From FEN-1219 sp964503125 (GTDB taxonomy: Bacteria; Pseudomonadota; Gammaproteobacteria; Steroidobacterales; Rariloculaceae): a stretch of DNA of 64,000 nt. The translations under genes were made by a program, and so were the position numbers. How positions within the stretch are numbered: the stretch's first letter is position 1; every line of letters starts with the position of its first letter. The notes under the pieces were generated by a model. The model had not been told where the DNA came from. It did not search any database and saw nothing but the letters and a program-made list of their open reading frames with translations. This document shows positions 42,475 through 51,095 of this stretch, piece after piece. Where the stretch lies: NCBI GenBank assembly GCA_964503125.1, contig CAZCZE010000058.1:32232-96231 (forward strand). Direction: 5' to 3'.

Positions 42475-42566
42475 CGATCGAATCCGACCCACATCACGTT
42501 ACCGACGGGCACGCGAACGCTTATCGACATCCGCGCCACTACTGGCCCGAAAATCCGCTCGAAGCG
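42475..42566 (+). pseudogene. hrpB 3'-end remnant
   Basis: One frame reads NPTHITLPTGTRTLID (about 42481-42527). Another frame just after reads RHPRHYWPENPLEA (about 42526-42566). In the intact HrpB at 46711-49233 the same blocks are HLTLPTGTHTPIDYRD and RYPRHHWPENPLEAEP, separated there by about 70 residues. This copy is thus an hrpB tail with an internal deletion and frame change. Its DNA differs clearly from the nearby intact gene, so it is not a recent copy. Confidence 0.65.
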
Positions 42567-42599
42567 GCTTGCGAGCGCAACCTCACGCACGAGCAGGAG

Positions 42600-43931
42600 C
42601 TACAGCGATTTCAGGAACTCGACGAGATCGCGCTTCTCACTGTTCGAGAGGCCCAGGCTTAGAAACGCATCGTAGTGGTCGATGACCGCGCGCAAGGTCG
42701 GGAATCGGCCGTCGTGATAGAAGCCACCTTTCGTGTGCGTCCAGAGGCCGCGCAGCGGCGTCGTGCGATAACCGTCCTCGGGGCCGCGTTGCGCTTGGAA
42801 CGCGTCGATGCCGATCTCCTCGGGCGTGTGCAAGTTGAAGCCCGGCTCCGTATACAAGGGCGGCACGTGACAGGTCGCGCAGCGGGCTTTGCCGTCAGCC
42901 GCGAACAACGCCTTACCACGCTCGGCCGCGCGCGGGTCGAAGCTGCCCTTCGGCGGCTTCGGTGCCGGGATCGCGAGCTGATAGAACTGTAGCTCGCCGA
43001 GCTTCGGCGTCACGAGGTCCGGCTCGCGGCGCACGTTGCCGAAGCCGTTGGCGGCCGCGATCGGAAACTTGCTCGCGTCGTCGAGCCGCGGATCGTAGAA
43101 AGTGCCCTTGCCCTGCATCTCGAGCACGGCGACGAAGGCGTTCCAATGCGTGACGGAGCCCCAGCCCGTGTAGGTGTGCAGATTGACGCCCGCGAGACCG
43201 AACGCCGGCGGGAGCAGCGTCGCGGCGCTGCGGCCGTCCGGTTGGAATGCCTTGCCGTCGAGCAGTAGGTGCGCGTCGAACTTGCCGGGGCCCCAGCTCT
43301 TGAAGACCGTGCGCACGGTCGCCTCGTCGACGCCGAGCAGCTGCGCGAACGGCGCCACACTCGGCGCCAGTGCGGCGATCTCGCCGATGTTCAAGTCACG
43401 ATTGGCCCAGCCGTCGAGCCGCGTGCCGATGCCGGGCGCCAGCGAGTCGTCGACGGTGCTGTGGCAGAGCGCGCACGTGATTCCGACGGACTCGAGCTTG
43501 CCGCTACGGTCCGTGAAACCGCGCACGCCAACGACGGCGTTACGCGCGAGCAGCGCCAGGGTCACGGCCGGATCGTCGAGGTTGACGCGCCCCCCCTTGA
43601 GCGCAGCCACGAGCGAACCCGGTAACGCCCGCGAATCGACCTTGAGGCCTAGTCCTAGCGCAGCCTTCGGGCTCAACCCTGGGCCGACGCCGCCGTTCGC
43701 CGCGCCGGCGATGGCCTCGTGCAACCGCAGCGCGCCGCCCCAGAAGTCTTCATCGCCGAAGGTGTCGAAGCGAAACGCGTTGCGGCCGCGCGCGACCTGC
43801 TGCACGGCGTTCTGCCAAACCGCGGCATCGGCGGTCAGCGGTAGGTCGTCGGCGCTCGTCGCGCCGAACGGCAAGACCAGCAATAGCAGGGCGAGTGTGC
43901 CGGTCTCGAGCTTGCGAAGCATGGCAGTCAT
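42600..43931 (-). CDS. Di-haem cytochrome c peroxidase/MauG-like protein
   Basis: A 443-residue exported c-type cytochrome with two CxxCH haem sites, GITCALCHSTVDD near residue 160 and ARCATCHVPPLYTEP in the C-terminal half. The TTPLRGLWTHTKGGFYHDGRF block is typical of the CcpA/MauG family C-terminus. The signal peptide is LETGTLALLLLVLPFGATSA. The ATG at 43931 follows AAGGAGA with proper spacing. The N-terminal domain is longer and less like classical CcpA. It may reduce peroxide or act as an oxidase in the periplasm. It ends beside the hrpB remnant and starts beside the sigma stub. Confidence 0.85.
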   Translation of the reverse strand: MTAMLRKLETGTLALLLLVLPFGATSADDLPLTADAAVWQNAVQQVARGRNAFRFDTFGDEDFWGGALRLHEAIAGAANGGVGPGLSPKAALGLGLKVDSRALPGSLVAALKGGRVNLDDPAVTLALLARNAVVGVRGFTDRSGKLESVGITCALCHSTVDDSLAPGIGTRLDGWANRDLNIGEIAALAPSVAPFAQLLGVDEATVRTVFKSWGPGKFDAHLLLDGKAFQPDGRSAATLLPPAFGLAGVNLHTYTGWGSVTHWNAFVAVLEMQGKGTFYDPRLDDASKFPIAAANGFGNVRREPDLVTPKLGELQFYQLAIPAPKPPKGSFDPRAAERGKALFAADGKARCATCHVPPLYTEPGFNLHTPEEIGIDAFQAQRGPEDGYRTTPLRGLWTHTKGGFYHDGRFPTLRAVIDHYDAFLSLGLSNSEKRDLVEFLKSL

Positions 43932-43966
43932 GGCGCGTTCTCCTTCTTTGGACGATCCTTGGACGA

Positions 43967-44161
43967 TCACTGGTGTCTGATGCGCGCGAGCACGCGCGCG
44001 AGGCGGAACAGGAGTCGGTTGTACCGTCGCATCAACAGCTCGAAGAGCGCGGAATCGCCCGTCAGGACGCGCGCGACGACGTCGGCGTCGGGGATCGCGG
44101 CGTCCGGGATCGCTTCGGACGCCGGGACGGCGGGTACGCTGAGCTCGACTCGCTCGTTCAT
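43967..44161 (-). pseudogene. ECF sigma factor stub, region 2.1 only
   Basis: The 64-residue frame starts MNERVEL, has a short acidic linker and then DADVVARVLTGDSALFELL and MRRYNRLLFRLARVL, the standard start of ECF sigma factors. It ends after RIRHQ. The rest of region 2 and all of region 4 are missing, so it cannot bind promoter DNA. The stop sits in a 10-base tandem duplication (TTGGACGATC at 43948 and 43959) just before the cytochrome gene. I read it as the stump of a deleted sigma gene. Confidence 0.72.
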
Positions 44162-44310
44162 GGGCACAAGATGCAGACGGCCGCGGAAAGGTTCCCGCGC
44201 CCCGTAGGTAGCCCCGTAGCGGCTAATGGTTCATTCGTGGCGCCGCTCGCCGCGAGCAGTGCTGCACGTAGCCCTTCCCGAGCGCGGGACAGAGGTTTCA
44301 ATAACGAGGT

Positions 44311-44343
44311 GCGGCTAAGGCGTATAACAAGGCCCTTCTGTCA
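44311..44343 (+). repeat. IS91-type terminal repeat, copy 2
   Basis: A 33-base stretch from GCGGCTAAGG to GGCCCTTCTGTCA matches 436-467 with few differences. It lies about 200 bases beyond the stop of the transposase remnant at 44546 (minus strand), the side where IS91/ISCR elements carry their replication-origin end. I infer that it belongs to that end. Its CGTATAACAAGG core also resembles integron attC sequence, but no paired attC arms are present. Confidence 0.55.
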
Positions 44344-44545
44344 GCCTCCAAGCCCGCCGAGGGGTCGACACGGACGGCGAAAATGGCACCTGCACCGGCC
44401 CCGCGGCGGAAGGTCACACCGGCCGCCGCCGCGTGCTCCAGCTCGGCTTCGAGCCCGAAAACCCGCCTCCCAGGAATCGCCGGACGCAGCGGTGCGTGCC
44501 CGCCGGCTTGAAAACGTTGACCGGCGAGCTCCGGAATCGGCCGAT

Positions 44546-44836
44546 TCACAGCAGCGACGGCTGCGGCGGGGCGCGCGAGGCGAACGGCGAGTCCTTCTGC
44601 TCCTCGCAGGCCCGCTGCGTCAGATGCGCGAGGATGCGCTTCAGCCGCCGTGCCCAGCTCATCGCGACGTGCCGGGCGAGCGGCGGCCCTTCGGCGTCGA
44701 CACTCGAGCCTGAAGCTCCCCGCCCTCGACCCGCCGGCGTGATCGCGGCGCGCAGCGCCGCGTGCGGAGCGAAAACCCCGTGGTACTTAGTCAGATGCAT
44801 GCGCGGCGGTGCCCGGCCACCCGGCAACGGGAAAGC
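44546..44836 (-). pseudogene. IS91-family transposase C-terminal remnant with internal deletion
   Basis: The frame reads RAPPRMHLTKYHGVFAPHAA and LRAAITPAGRGRG, the conserved late block of IS91-type transposases. A short spacer then leads to MSWARRLKRILAHLTQRAC and a PPQPSLL stop. In intact proteins about 30 residues including the CxxCGG zinc finger lie between WARRLKR and the ILAHL helix. Those are deleted here. The last ~105 bases repeat at 37585-37690. The upstream HUH nuclease part is absent, replaced by the HEPN-like gene. Confidence 0.8.
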
Positions 44837-44844
44837 CAAGGGCG

Positions 44845-45315
44845 TCACGAGTTGGGCAACGACCAGCGGTCGAAGTCGCGGGTCAGGGTTTCGATGCGGT
44901 CGGCTGTCCGGCGCAATTCGTTTGCAGAGACCCGTTTGTGGCGACCGATCTTGAGCAGCTTCGTGCTTTTGAAGCGGATGAGGTACCACAACTTCTTGTC
45001 TTGACCCCACAGGCCGTGGGTCACGTCATTCCGGTGCTCTTGCTCGTCACGTATGCGGGCGATCAGCCGTTGCAGTCGACGTGCTTTGGTCTTGGGTAGC
45101 TCATGAACTTCTACCACCAGCTCCAACTTCTTCAGCAAGCCCTCGGTGCCGACACGGTCGGTCAGGATGCGTGCAGTCTTGATGTTGGTGCCGACGAACC
45201 GGCCGATGGCCAACTGCATCATGTATTCGAGCAGCGACCAATGAGCGACGATCCGCCCGATCTCCCTGAACTTGGCATTGGAGACGTCGGCATTTGTGTC
45301 GAAAACTAAGGCCAC
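44845..45315 (-). CDS. Uncharacterised HEPN-like protein
   Basis: A 156-residue mostly helical protein beginning VALVFDTNADVSN. The segment IARIRDEQEHRNDVTHGLWG has an R-N-x3-H core (Rx4H), the active-site pattern of HEPN ribonucleases. AHWSLLEYMMQLAIGRFVG forms the preceding helix. It is lower in GC than its neighbours. No partner MNT nucleotidyltransferase or antitoxin is adjacent. The start is uncertain: GTG at 45315 or GTG at 45345, both without a clear ribosome-binding site. It abuts the IS91 remnant, suggesting it came with or landed in the element. Confidence 0.6.
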   Translation of the reverse strand: MALVFDTNADVSNAKFREIGRIVAHWSLLEYMMQLAIGRFVGTNIKTARILTDRVGTEGLLKKLELVVEVHELPKTKARRLQRLIARIRDEQEHRNDVTHGLWGQDKKLWYLIRFKSTKLLKIGRHKRVSANELRRTADRIETLTRDFDRWSLPNS

Positions 45316-45811
45316 GGTGCGAGCATACCCCGGCTCGCCGCGCACACGACGTTCGGCGCGGTTGGCGTGCCTATCCGGCTCATTTGGACCGGTTCGAATC
45401 GCCCGACGACGTAAATCACTTTTACCCGTATTGCACTATCCTCGCCCGCCATGGCCGCCGAGCAAGAGAACCTCCTTCTAACTGCTTCCCGGTCCGCGGC
45501 CCTGACGGTGCTGCCGAGACTACGCGCGGCCGCGCGGGCAGCCTCATCGTAATTCTCGTTGAAACTACTGGATTCACACCCGCCGTCATTACCGCCAAAA
45601 GCACCCCGCGGTGTTAACCTCTGCGACGTCAGGTGCCGAGAGAATCCGGGAGACATGCGGAACCACACTTCAGCCGCGACCTTCGTCTCGCGCCCCGCCA
45701 GGTCGGCCGGCCCCCGCGCGCACCCGCGAGCTCCGGCGCCCGGTGACATTGACGGCGCCCGCTACTTCGGGATTCCGCGCTCGTGGCGCGTTACGCACGC
45801 GTGATCGACAC
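45316..45811. other. Intergenic region, no gene seen
   Basis: About 500 bases between the HEPN-like gene and the CitE-like lyase. A 33-codon + frame at 45451-45552 (MAAEQENLLLTASRSA start) has no ribosome-binding site and no recognisable product. The divergent promoters of both neighbours should lie here. No repeat or hairpin stands out. Confidence 0.35.
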
Positions 45812-46684
45812 GTGATCCTTCGCAGTCCGCTATTCGTCCCAGGCAACAAAGCCAACATGCTCGAGAAAGCGCTCGGGCTCGAACCCGACGCCTTCGTGCC
45901 CGACATGGAGGACTCCGTGCCGGCCGCCGAGAAGGCCAACGCGCGCGAGACGATCCGCTCCTTCCTGCCGCGGCTTGCGGCCTTAGGTGCCCCCGTGATC
46001 CCGCGCGTCAACTCGCTCGACACGGAATGGGTCGAAACCGATCTCGCAGCGGTCGTCGGCCCGCACATTTTCGGCGTCTCGATCGGCAAGGTGCGCCATG
46101 CGGCCGACATCGCCGCGGTCGCGCGGCTGCTCGACGGGCTCGAGCGCCGCGCGGGCGTCCCGGCCGGCCAAGTGCGCCTGCTGCCCTGGATCGAGACGGC
46201 CGAAGCCATCGTCAACTGCGACGCGATCTGCCGCGCCAGCGAACGTATCGTCGGCGTCGCCTTCGGCGGCGAGGATTTCACGAACGATTTAGGGATCGAG
46301 CGGCTCGAGGACGAATCGCAGGTCGCCTACGCGCGGCAACGGCTCTGCGTGACCGCGCGCGCGGCGCACGTCTTGGCGCTCGACACGCCCTACTTGAAAT
46401 TGCGCGACCCCGACGGCCTGCGCGGCAACGCGCTGCGCGCCAAGAGTATCGGCTTCAAGGGCAAGTTCGCCATCCATCCCGAGCAGCTCGCGGCGCTCAA
46501 CGAGTGCTTCTCGCCGTCGGCGCAAGAGATCGCGCACGCACAGCGCATCGTGGCCGCGTTCGAGGAAGCCGAACGCCGCGGCCGCGCCTCGACCTCGCTC
46601 GACGGCTGGGTCATCGACGTGCCCGTCGTCAAGCGCGCCCGCGCACTGCTCGCGCTCGCGGCGCGCGCCCGCGCCGAGCGCTGA
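45812..46684 (+). CDS. HpcH/HpaI (CitE-like) CoA ester lyase
   Basis: A 290-residue aldolase/citrate lyase beta-like protein. It opens VILRSPLFVPGNKANMLEKA and has FVPDMEDSVPAAEKANAR, IPRVNSLDTEW, LLPWIETAEAIVN and the metal-binding FGGEDFTNDLG. The set fits malyl-CoA, methylmalyl-CoA and citramalyl-CoA lyases or thioesterases. The GTG at 45812 starts exactly at the family N-terminus; a longer frame upstream is non-homologous. It is 26 bases upstream of hrpB on the same strand. Its exact substrate is open. Confidence 0.85.
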   Translation: MILRSPLFVPGNKANMLEKALGLEPDAFVPDMEDSVPAAEKANARETIRSFLPRLAALGAPVIPRVNSLDTEWVETDLAAVVGPHIFGVSIGKVRHAADIAAVARLLDGLERRAGVPAGQVRLLPWIETAEAIVNCDAICRASERIVGVAFGGEDFTNDLGIERLEDESQVAYARQRLCVTARAAHVLALDTPYLKLRDPDGLRGNALRAKSIGFKGKFAIHPEQLAALNECFSPSAQEIAHAQRIVAAFEEAERRGRASTSLDGWVIDVPVVKRARALLALAARARAER

Positions 46685-46710
46685 CCGCGCGCCGTCCGCG
46701 CGGCCCGCCG

Positions 46711-49233
46711 ATGCAGTCCGGCCTGCCGATCGACGAAGCCTTGCCGCCGCTCGTCGCTGCGCTTGCTGCGCAGCGCAGTGCCGTCGTCGTCGCGCCACCC
46801 GGCGCCGGCAAGAGCACCGTCGTGCCGCTCGCCCTGCTCGAAGAGCCGTGGGCGCGCGGTGGGCGCATCGTCATGCTCGAGCCGCGCCGGCTCGCGACGC
46901 GCGCCGTCGCGGAGCGCATGGCGCGCACGCTCGGCGAGAACGTCGGCGACACCGTGGGCCTGCGCATGCGCCTCGAGACGCGCGTGAGCCGCCGCACGCG
47001 CATCGAGGTCGTCACCGAAGGCGTGTTCACGCGCATGCTCCAGAGCGATCCCGCGCTCGACGGCGTCGCGGCCGTGCTGTTCGACGAGTTCCACGAGCGC
47101 AACCTGCACGCCGATGTCGGCTTGGCGCTCGCGCTCGACGCGCGCGAGCACGTGGCCCAAGAGCTGCGCCTCGTCGCGATGTCGGCGACGCTCGACGGCG
47201 CCAAGGTCGCGGCGTTGCTCGGCGGTGCGCCCGTCGTCGAAAGCCACGGCCGCATGTTCCCCGTCGAGGTGCGCTACCTCGGCAAGGGTCTGCCGACGCT
47301 TCCCAGCGCAGCGGACCCGATCGAAGCGCCCGTGGGGCGCGCCATCCAACGCGCGCTCGCCGAGTCGCCGGGCGATGTGCTTGCGTTCCTGCCCGGCGCT
47401 GGCGAGATTCGCCGCGTCGAGGCGCGGCTGCGCGAGAGCGGGCTGACGCCCGACGTCGACGTGCTGCCGCTCTACGGCGAGCTCAAGCCGGCCGACCAGG
47501 ACGCGGCGCTGGCGCCCGCTCGCGCAGGCCGCCGCAAAATCGTGCTCGCGACCAACATCGCCGAGACGAGCCTCACGATCGACGGCGTGCGCATCGTCGT
47601 CGATGCAGGGCTCGAACGGCGCAGCGTCTTCGATCCCACGAGCGGCATGAGCCGCCTTATGACGCAGCGCATCTCGCGCGCCTCGGCCGAGCAGCGCGCC
47701 GGCCGCGCGGGCCGCACGGCGCCCGGTGTTTGCTACCGCCTCTGGGGCGAGAGCGCGGATCGCAGCCTCGCGGCGTACGCGGCGCCCGAGATTGCGGTCG
47801 CCGACTTGGCGCCGCTCGCGCTCGACCTCGCCGTGTGGGGCTCGTCGGCCGCGGAGCTCAAGTGGCTCGACGCGCCGCCGGCCGCGACGCTCGCGGGCGC
47901 GCGCGATTTGCTCGCGCGGCTCGGCGCACTCGACACCGCGGGCCGCATAACGCCGCACGGCCGCGCGATGCAGGGGCTCGCCGCGCACCCGCGGCTCGCG
48001 CACATGCTGCTCGCGGCGCGCGACCACGGCGCCGCAGCCGAGGCCGCCGAGCTCGCGGCGCTGCTCTCCGAGCGCGACCTCCTACGCGGCAGCGGACCGG
48101 GCCGCGACCGCGACAGCGACGTGCGTAGTCGCCTCGACCTGCTGCGGCGCGGCGGCGGCCGCGGCGCCGAGCGCGGCGTGCTCGAGCGCATTCGCCGCGC
48201 CGAGCGCGCGTACGCGCTTAAGCTCGGCGCCGAAGCGAAGCCGCGCTCGGGCGTCGAGCCGGGCGCGCTGCTCGCCCTCGCCTATCCCGACCGCATCGGC
48301 AAGCGCCGGCCCGGAAGCGAAGGCCGCTATCAGCTCGCGAACGGCCGCGGGGCGTCGTTCGCCAATCCCGAGTCCGTGGCTCGCGAGGACTTCATCGTCG
48401 CCGTCGAGCTCGACGATCGCGAGCGCGAGGCGCGCGTGCTGCTCGCGGCGCCGCTTAAGCGCGCTGACCTCGACGACTACTTCGCGGCCGACATCGTCTC
48501 GCGCGACGAGCTCGCGTGGGACGCACGCAGCGAAGCCGTCGTCGCGCGCCGCACGACGCGCCTTAGCGAGCTCGTGCTCGACGAGAAGCCGCTGACCGAC
48601 GCGCCGCCCGAGGCCGCGGTCGCGGCGCTGCTCGAGGGCTTGCGCTCGCTCGGCCTCGAGGCGCTGCCCTGGGACGACGACACGCGCACGTTCGTCGCGC
48701 GCTGCGAGTTCGTGCGCGCGCTCGAGCGCGGCGATCTCGGCGACTGGCCCGATTTCGCGCACCAGGCGCTCGCCTCCGATCTCAAGTGGCTCGAGCCGTA
48801 TCTCACCGGCATCACGCGCCGCTCGCATTTCGGCCGCATCCCGCTCGGCGACGCCTTGCGCGCGCGGCTCACGCGCGCGCAACTGCGGCAGCTCGACGAG
48901 CTCGCGCCGGCGCACCTGACGCTGCCGACGGGTACGCATACGCCGATCGACTACCGCGACGACAACGCGCCGTGCGCGTCGATGCGCATGCAAGAGGTGT
49001 TCGGCCTCGCGGCCACGCCGCGCATCGGCGGTGGCCAGGTGCCCGTGACGTTCAAATTGCTATCGCCGGCGCACCGACCGTTACAGGTGACACGCGACCT
49101 CGCGAGCTTCTGGAAGAACGCGTACGTCGAGGTCCGCAAGGACATGCGCGGCCGCTATCCGCGCCACCACTGGCCCGAGAACCCGCTCGAGGCCGAGCCG
49201 ACGAGGCGCGCGAAGCCGCGCCCGAAGCGTTAG
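46711..49233 (+). CDS. hrpB: ATP-dependent helicase HrpB
   Basis: An 840-residue DEAH-box helicase. Motif I is VVAPPGAGKSTVVPLALL, motif Ia MLEPRRLATRAVAERMA, motif II FDEFHERNLHADVGLAL (DEFH form), motif III SATLDG, and motif VI QRAGRAGRTAPGVCYRLW. The HA2 and HrpB-specific C-terminal domains follow, ending with HLTLPTGTHTPIDY and RYPRHHWPENPLEAEP. Length agrees with the 810-850 of the family. The ATG at 46711 gives MQSGLPIDEALPPLVAAL. HrpB is conserved in proteobacteria; its cellular role is poorly defined. Confidence 0.95.
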   Translation: MQSGLPIDEALPPLVAALAAQRSAVVVAPPGAGKSTVVPLALLEEPWARGGRIVMLEPRRLATRAVAERMARTLGENVGDTVGLRMRLETRVSRRTRIEVVTEGVFTRMLQSDPALDGVAAVLFDEFHERNLHADVGLALALDAREHVAQELRLVAMSATLDGAKVAALLGGAPVVESHGRMFPVEVRYLGKGLPTLPSAADPIEAPVGRAIQRALAESPGDVLAFLPGAGEIRRVEARLRESGLTPDVDVLPLYGELKPADQDAALAPARAGRRKIVLATNIAETSLTIDGVRIVVDAGLERRSVFDPTSGMSRLMTQRISRASAEQRAGRAGRTAPGVCYRLWGESADRSLAAYAAPEIAVADLAPLALDLAVWGSSAAELKWLDAPPAATLAGARDLLARLGALDTAGRITPHGRAMQGLAAHPRLAHMLLAARDHGAAAEAAELAALLSERDLLRGSGPGRDRDSDVRSRLDLLRRGGGRGAERGVLERIRRAERAYALKLGAEAKPRSGVEPGALLALAYPDRIGKRRPGSEGRYQLANGRGASFANPESVAREDFIVAVELDDREREARVLLAAPLKRADLDDYFAADIVSRDELAWDARSEAVVARRTTRLSELVLDEKPLTDAPPEAAVAALLEGLRSLGLEALPWDDDTRTFVARCEFVRALERGDLGDWPDFAHQALASDLKWLEPYLTGITRRSHFGRIPLGDALRARLTRAQLRQLDELAPAHLTLPTGTHTPIDYRDDNAPCASMRMQEVFGLAATPRIGGGQVPVTFKLLSPAHRPLQVTRDLASFWKNAYVEVRKDMRGRYPRHHWPENPLEAEPTRRAKPRPKR

Positions 49234-49294
49234 CGTCAGCCGATTTCGCACCATCGTGGTGCAGAATCCCTCACGTGAGGGGTCGAGAGCCGCG

Positions 49295-50446
49295 CTAGCG
49301 CCCGCGCGCTGCCCCGGCCGCCGACAGCGTCACCGGCACCTCGAGCCGCTGCCCGCCGCGGCGGATCGTCAGCGTGATGCGGTCGCCGAACTCGCGCGCG
49401 TCGAGCACGTTGACGAGCGTCGCAAAGTTCTCGACGGGCCGGCCGTCGACGGCTTCGATGACGTCGCCGAGCGCCACGCGCCCATTCGCGGTTGGCTCGG
49501 TCGCGCGTAGCCCCGCGCGGGCCGCGGGCGAGCCGGCCGTCACAGCGAGCACGAGCACGCCGTCCGCGTCGTCGCCGAGCAATTGGCGGCTGATGTCGTC
49601 CCGGGATGTGATGCCGAGCGTCGGCCGCACGTACTCGCCGTAGCCGATGAGCCGCGGCACGACGCGGTTGATCGTGTCGACGGGCACCGCGAAGCCGATG
49701 CCGGCGTACGCGCCCGACGGGCTGTAGATCATCGTGTTAATGCCGACCAGCCGGCCCGCGCTGTCGATGAGGGGGCCGCCCGAGTTGCCGGGGTTGATGG
49801 CCGCGTCCGTCTGGATGACGTTGTCGATCGTGCCGCCCGACTCGTTCTCGACGGTGCGGTTGAGCGCGGACACGATGCCCGTCGTCAGCGTGTGGTCGAG
49901 CCCGAACGGGTTGCCGATCGCGAGCACGCCCTGGCCGACGCGCAGATCCGCGCTGCTGCCGATCGGGATCGGCGGCGGCAGATCCTCGGGCACGTCGATC
50001 TGAAGCACCGCGATGTCGTGCGCGGCGCTCGAGCCGACGAGGCGCGCCTCGAAGCGGCGCTGGTCGCTGAGCGTGACGACCGCGGCCTGCGCGTCGCGGA
50101 TCACGTGCCGATTCGTAATGATGCGGCCCTGCTCGTCCCAGATGAATCCCGAGCCCGTGCCCTGCGGCGCGCGCATGACGTTGCGGCTGAAGAGATCGCG
50201 CACGTACTGCACGGTCGTGATGTAGACGACGGACGGGCTCACGCTCTCGAACACGGCAATCGTGTTGCGCTCGTCGACCGACAGCGGCCCGCGCGGCGCG
50301 ACGGCGCGCGGCAGCGTGCCCGCCTCGGCCGCGACTGTCCGTGGCTCCGCCGACCCGGCCTGCGCGCCCGCCGCCCCGGCGAGGCCGGAGGCCACGGCCA
50401 GCACAGCCGATAAACTCAACAACTTTAATGACTTACGATGTTTCAT
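49295..50446 (-). CDS. DegP/DegS-type periplasmic serine protease (S1C) with one PDZ
   Basis: A 383-residue trypsin-fold protease. The catalytic triad is His114 (ITNRHVIRD), Asp144 (SAAHDIAVLQ) and Ser222 (NPGNSGGPLID). One PDZ domain spans ~285-380 (VLVLAVTAGSPAARAGL, GDVIEAVDGRPV). The signal sequence is KLLSLSAVLAVASGLAG. One PDZ rather than two resembles DegS or HhoB more than DegP. It would act in periplasmic protein quality control. The ATG at 50446 is chosen for the signal peptide. Confidence 0.92.
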   Translation of the reverse strand: MKHRKSLKLLSLSAVLAVASGLAGAAGAQAGSAEPRTVAAEAGTLPRAVAPRGPLSVDERNTIAVFESVSPSVVYITTVQYVRDLFSRNVMRAPQGTGSGFIWDEQGRIITNRHVIRDAQAAVVTLSDQRRFEARLVGSSAAHDIAVLQIDVPEDLPPPIPIGSSADLRVGQGVLAIGNPFGLDHTLTTGIVSALNRTVENESGGTIDNVIQTDAAINPGNSGGPLIDSAGRLVGINTMIYSPSGAYAGIGFAVPVDTINRVVPRLIGYGEYVRPTLGITSRDDISRQLLGDDADGVLVLAVTAGSPAARAGLRATEPTANGRVALGDVIEAVDGRPVENFATLVNVLDAREFGDRITLTIRRGGQRLEVPVTLSAAGAARGR

Positions 50447-50611
50447 CGACCTCTGTCCATGCGCTCCACGGCCCAATTCTAGCCTGCGCGTCGGCCCGCC
50501 AGCGGCTACGCGGGCCAGGGCAGCGCGAGCCGGATCGTCTGCGGTTCGGGACGCAGTTCCCACTCGGCTGACCGCGGCCGCGCTAGCCTTTTCCCCCGGA
50601 GACCCAAAACG

Positions 50612-50938
50612 ATGCCCAACGAACGACGCAAAGGCGGCCGCCGCCGGACCGACCAGCCGGCGGCCAGCGACGACGCAGTCACGTTGACGCACGAGCGCAG
50701 CGGCGGCGCCATCGAGCATGACGAGCGCGGCGACGCGCGTTGGGTGTGGGCCTCCGAGCAGCAAGCGCACGAGTCGGTCGAAAGGACGTTCGACGAGCTC
50801 AAGGCGCTCGACAACGAAGCGCTCAGGCTCCTCGAGCAATCCGACCCGTCGCTGCCGAAACCGCCGCCCGGCGGCGGCTACAACCCTTACGACACGACCG
50901 CGCCGCCCAAGAAACCCGGCACCAAAGGGCGACGCTAG
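50612..50938 (+). CDS. Small conserved hypothetical protein
   Basis: A 108-residue hydrophilic protein with a basic start (MPNERRKGGRRRTDQ), an acidic middle ARWVWASEQQAHESVERTFDELKAL, and a proline/glycine tail with GGGYNPYDTTAPPKK. GGAGA sits about 10 bases before the ATG. No signal peptide or helix is seen. The tail motif YNPYDT recurs in small proteins of related bacteria, but I know no function. It is divergent from the serine protease. Confidence 0.65.
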   Translation: MPNERRKGGRRRTDQPAASDDAVTLTHERSGGAIEHDERGDARWVWASEQQAHESVERTFDELKALDNEALRLLEQSDPSLPKPPPGGGYNPYDTTAPPKKPGTKGRR

Positions 50939-51095
50939 CGGCGCCCCCAGGGTTCGCCGAGCGACAGCGCAACCGATCGACCGTCGTGTCAGCGCACGCC
51001 GACGAGCGCGCGGCCGGGCAAGGCGTACGCATCGTCGCGGTCGGGCAGATCTCTTCGAGCGTCGCGCCCAGGGGCAGCACGTCTTCGCCCAAGTT

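Noticed and set aside
43948..43968. Tandem TTGGACGATC repeat as an operator
   Set aside because: Two 10-base copies one base apart sit in the 5' region of the cytochrome gene and overlap the sigma stub's stop. They are too short and asymmetric to call; a simple local duplication in a scar zone is enough.
44311..44343. Integron attC site
   Set aside because: The TATAACAAGG core resembles attC, but there is no paired 5' arm, no integrase and no cassette array. It lies at the end of an IS91-type remnant and matches another such repeat.
46390..48027. Very long open frame antisense to hrpB, and similar long antisense frames elsewhere
   Set aside because: High GC leaves few stop codons on the opposite strand. 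The products are Arg/Ala/Glu-rich, low in complexity and without motifs, while the sense frame encodes a complete known family.
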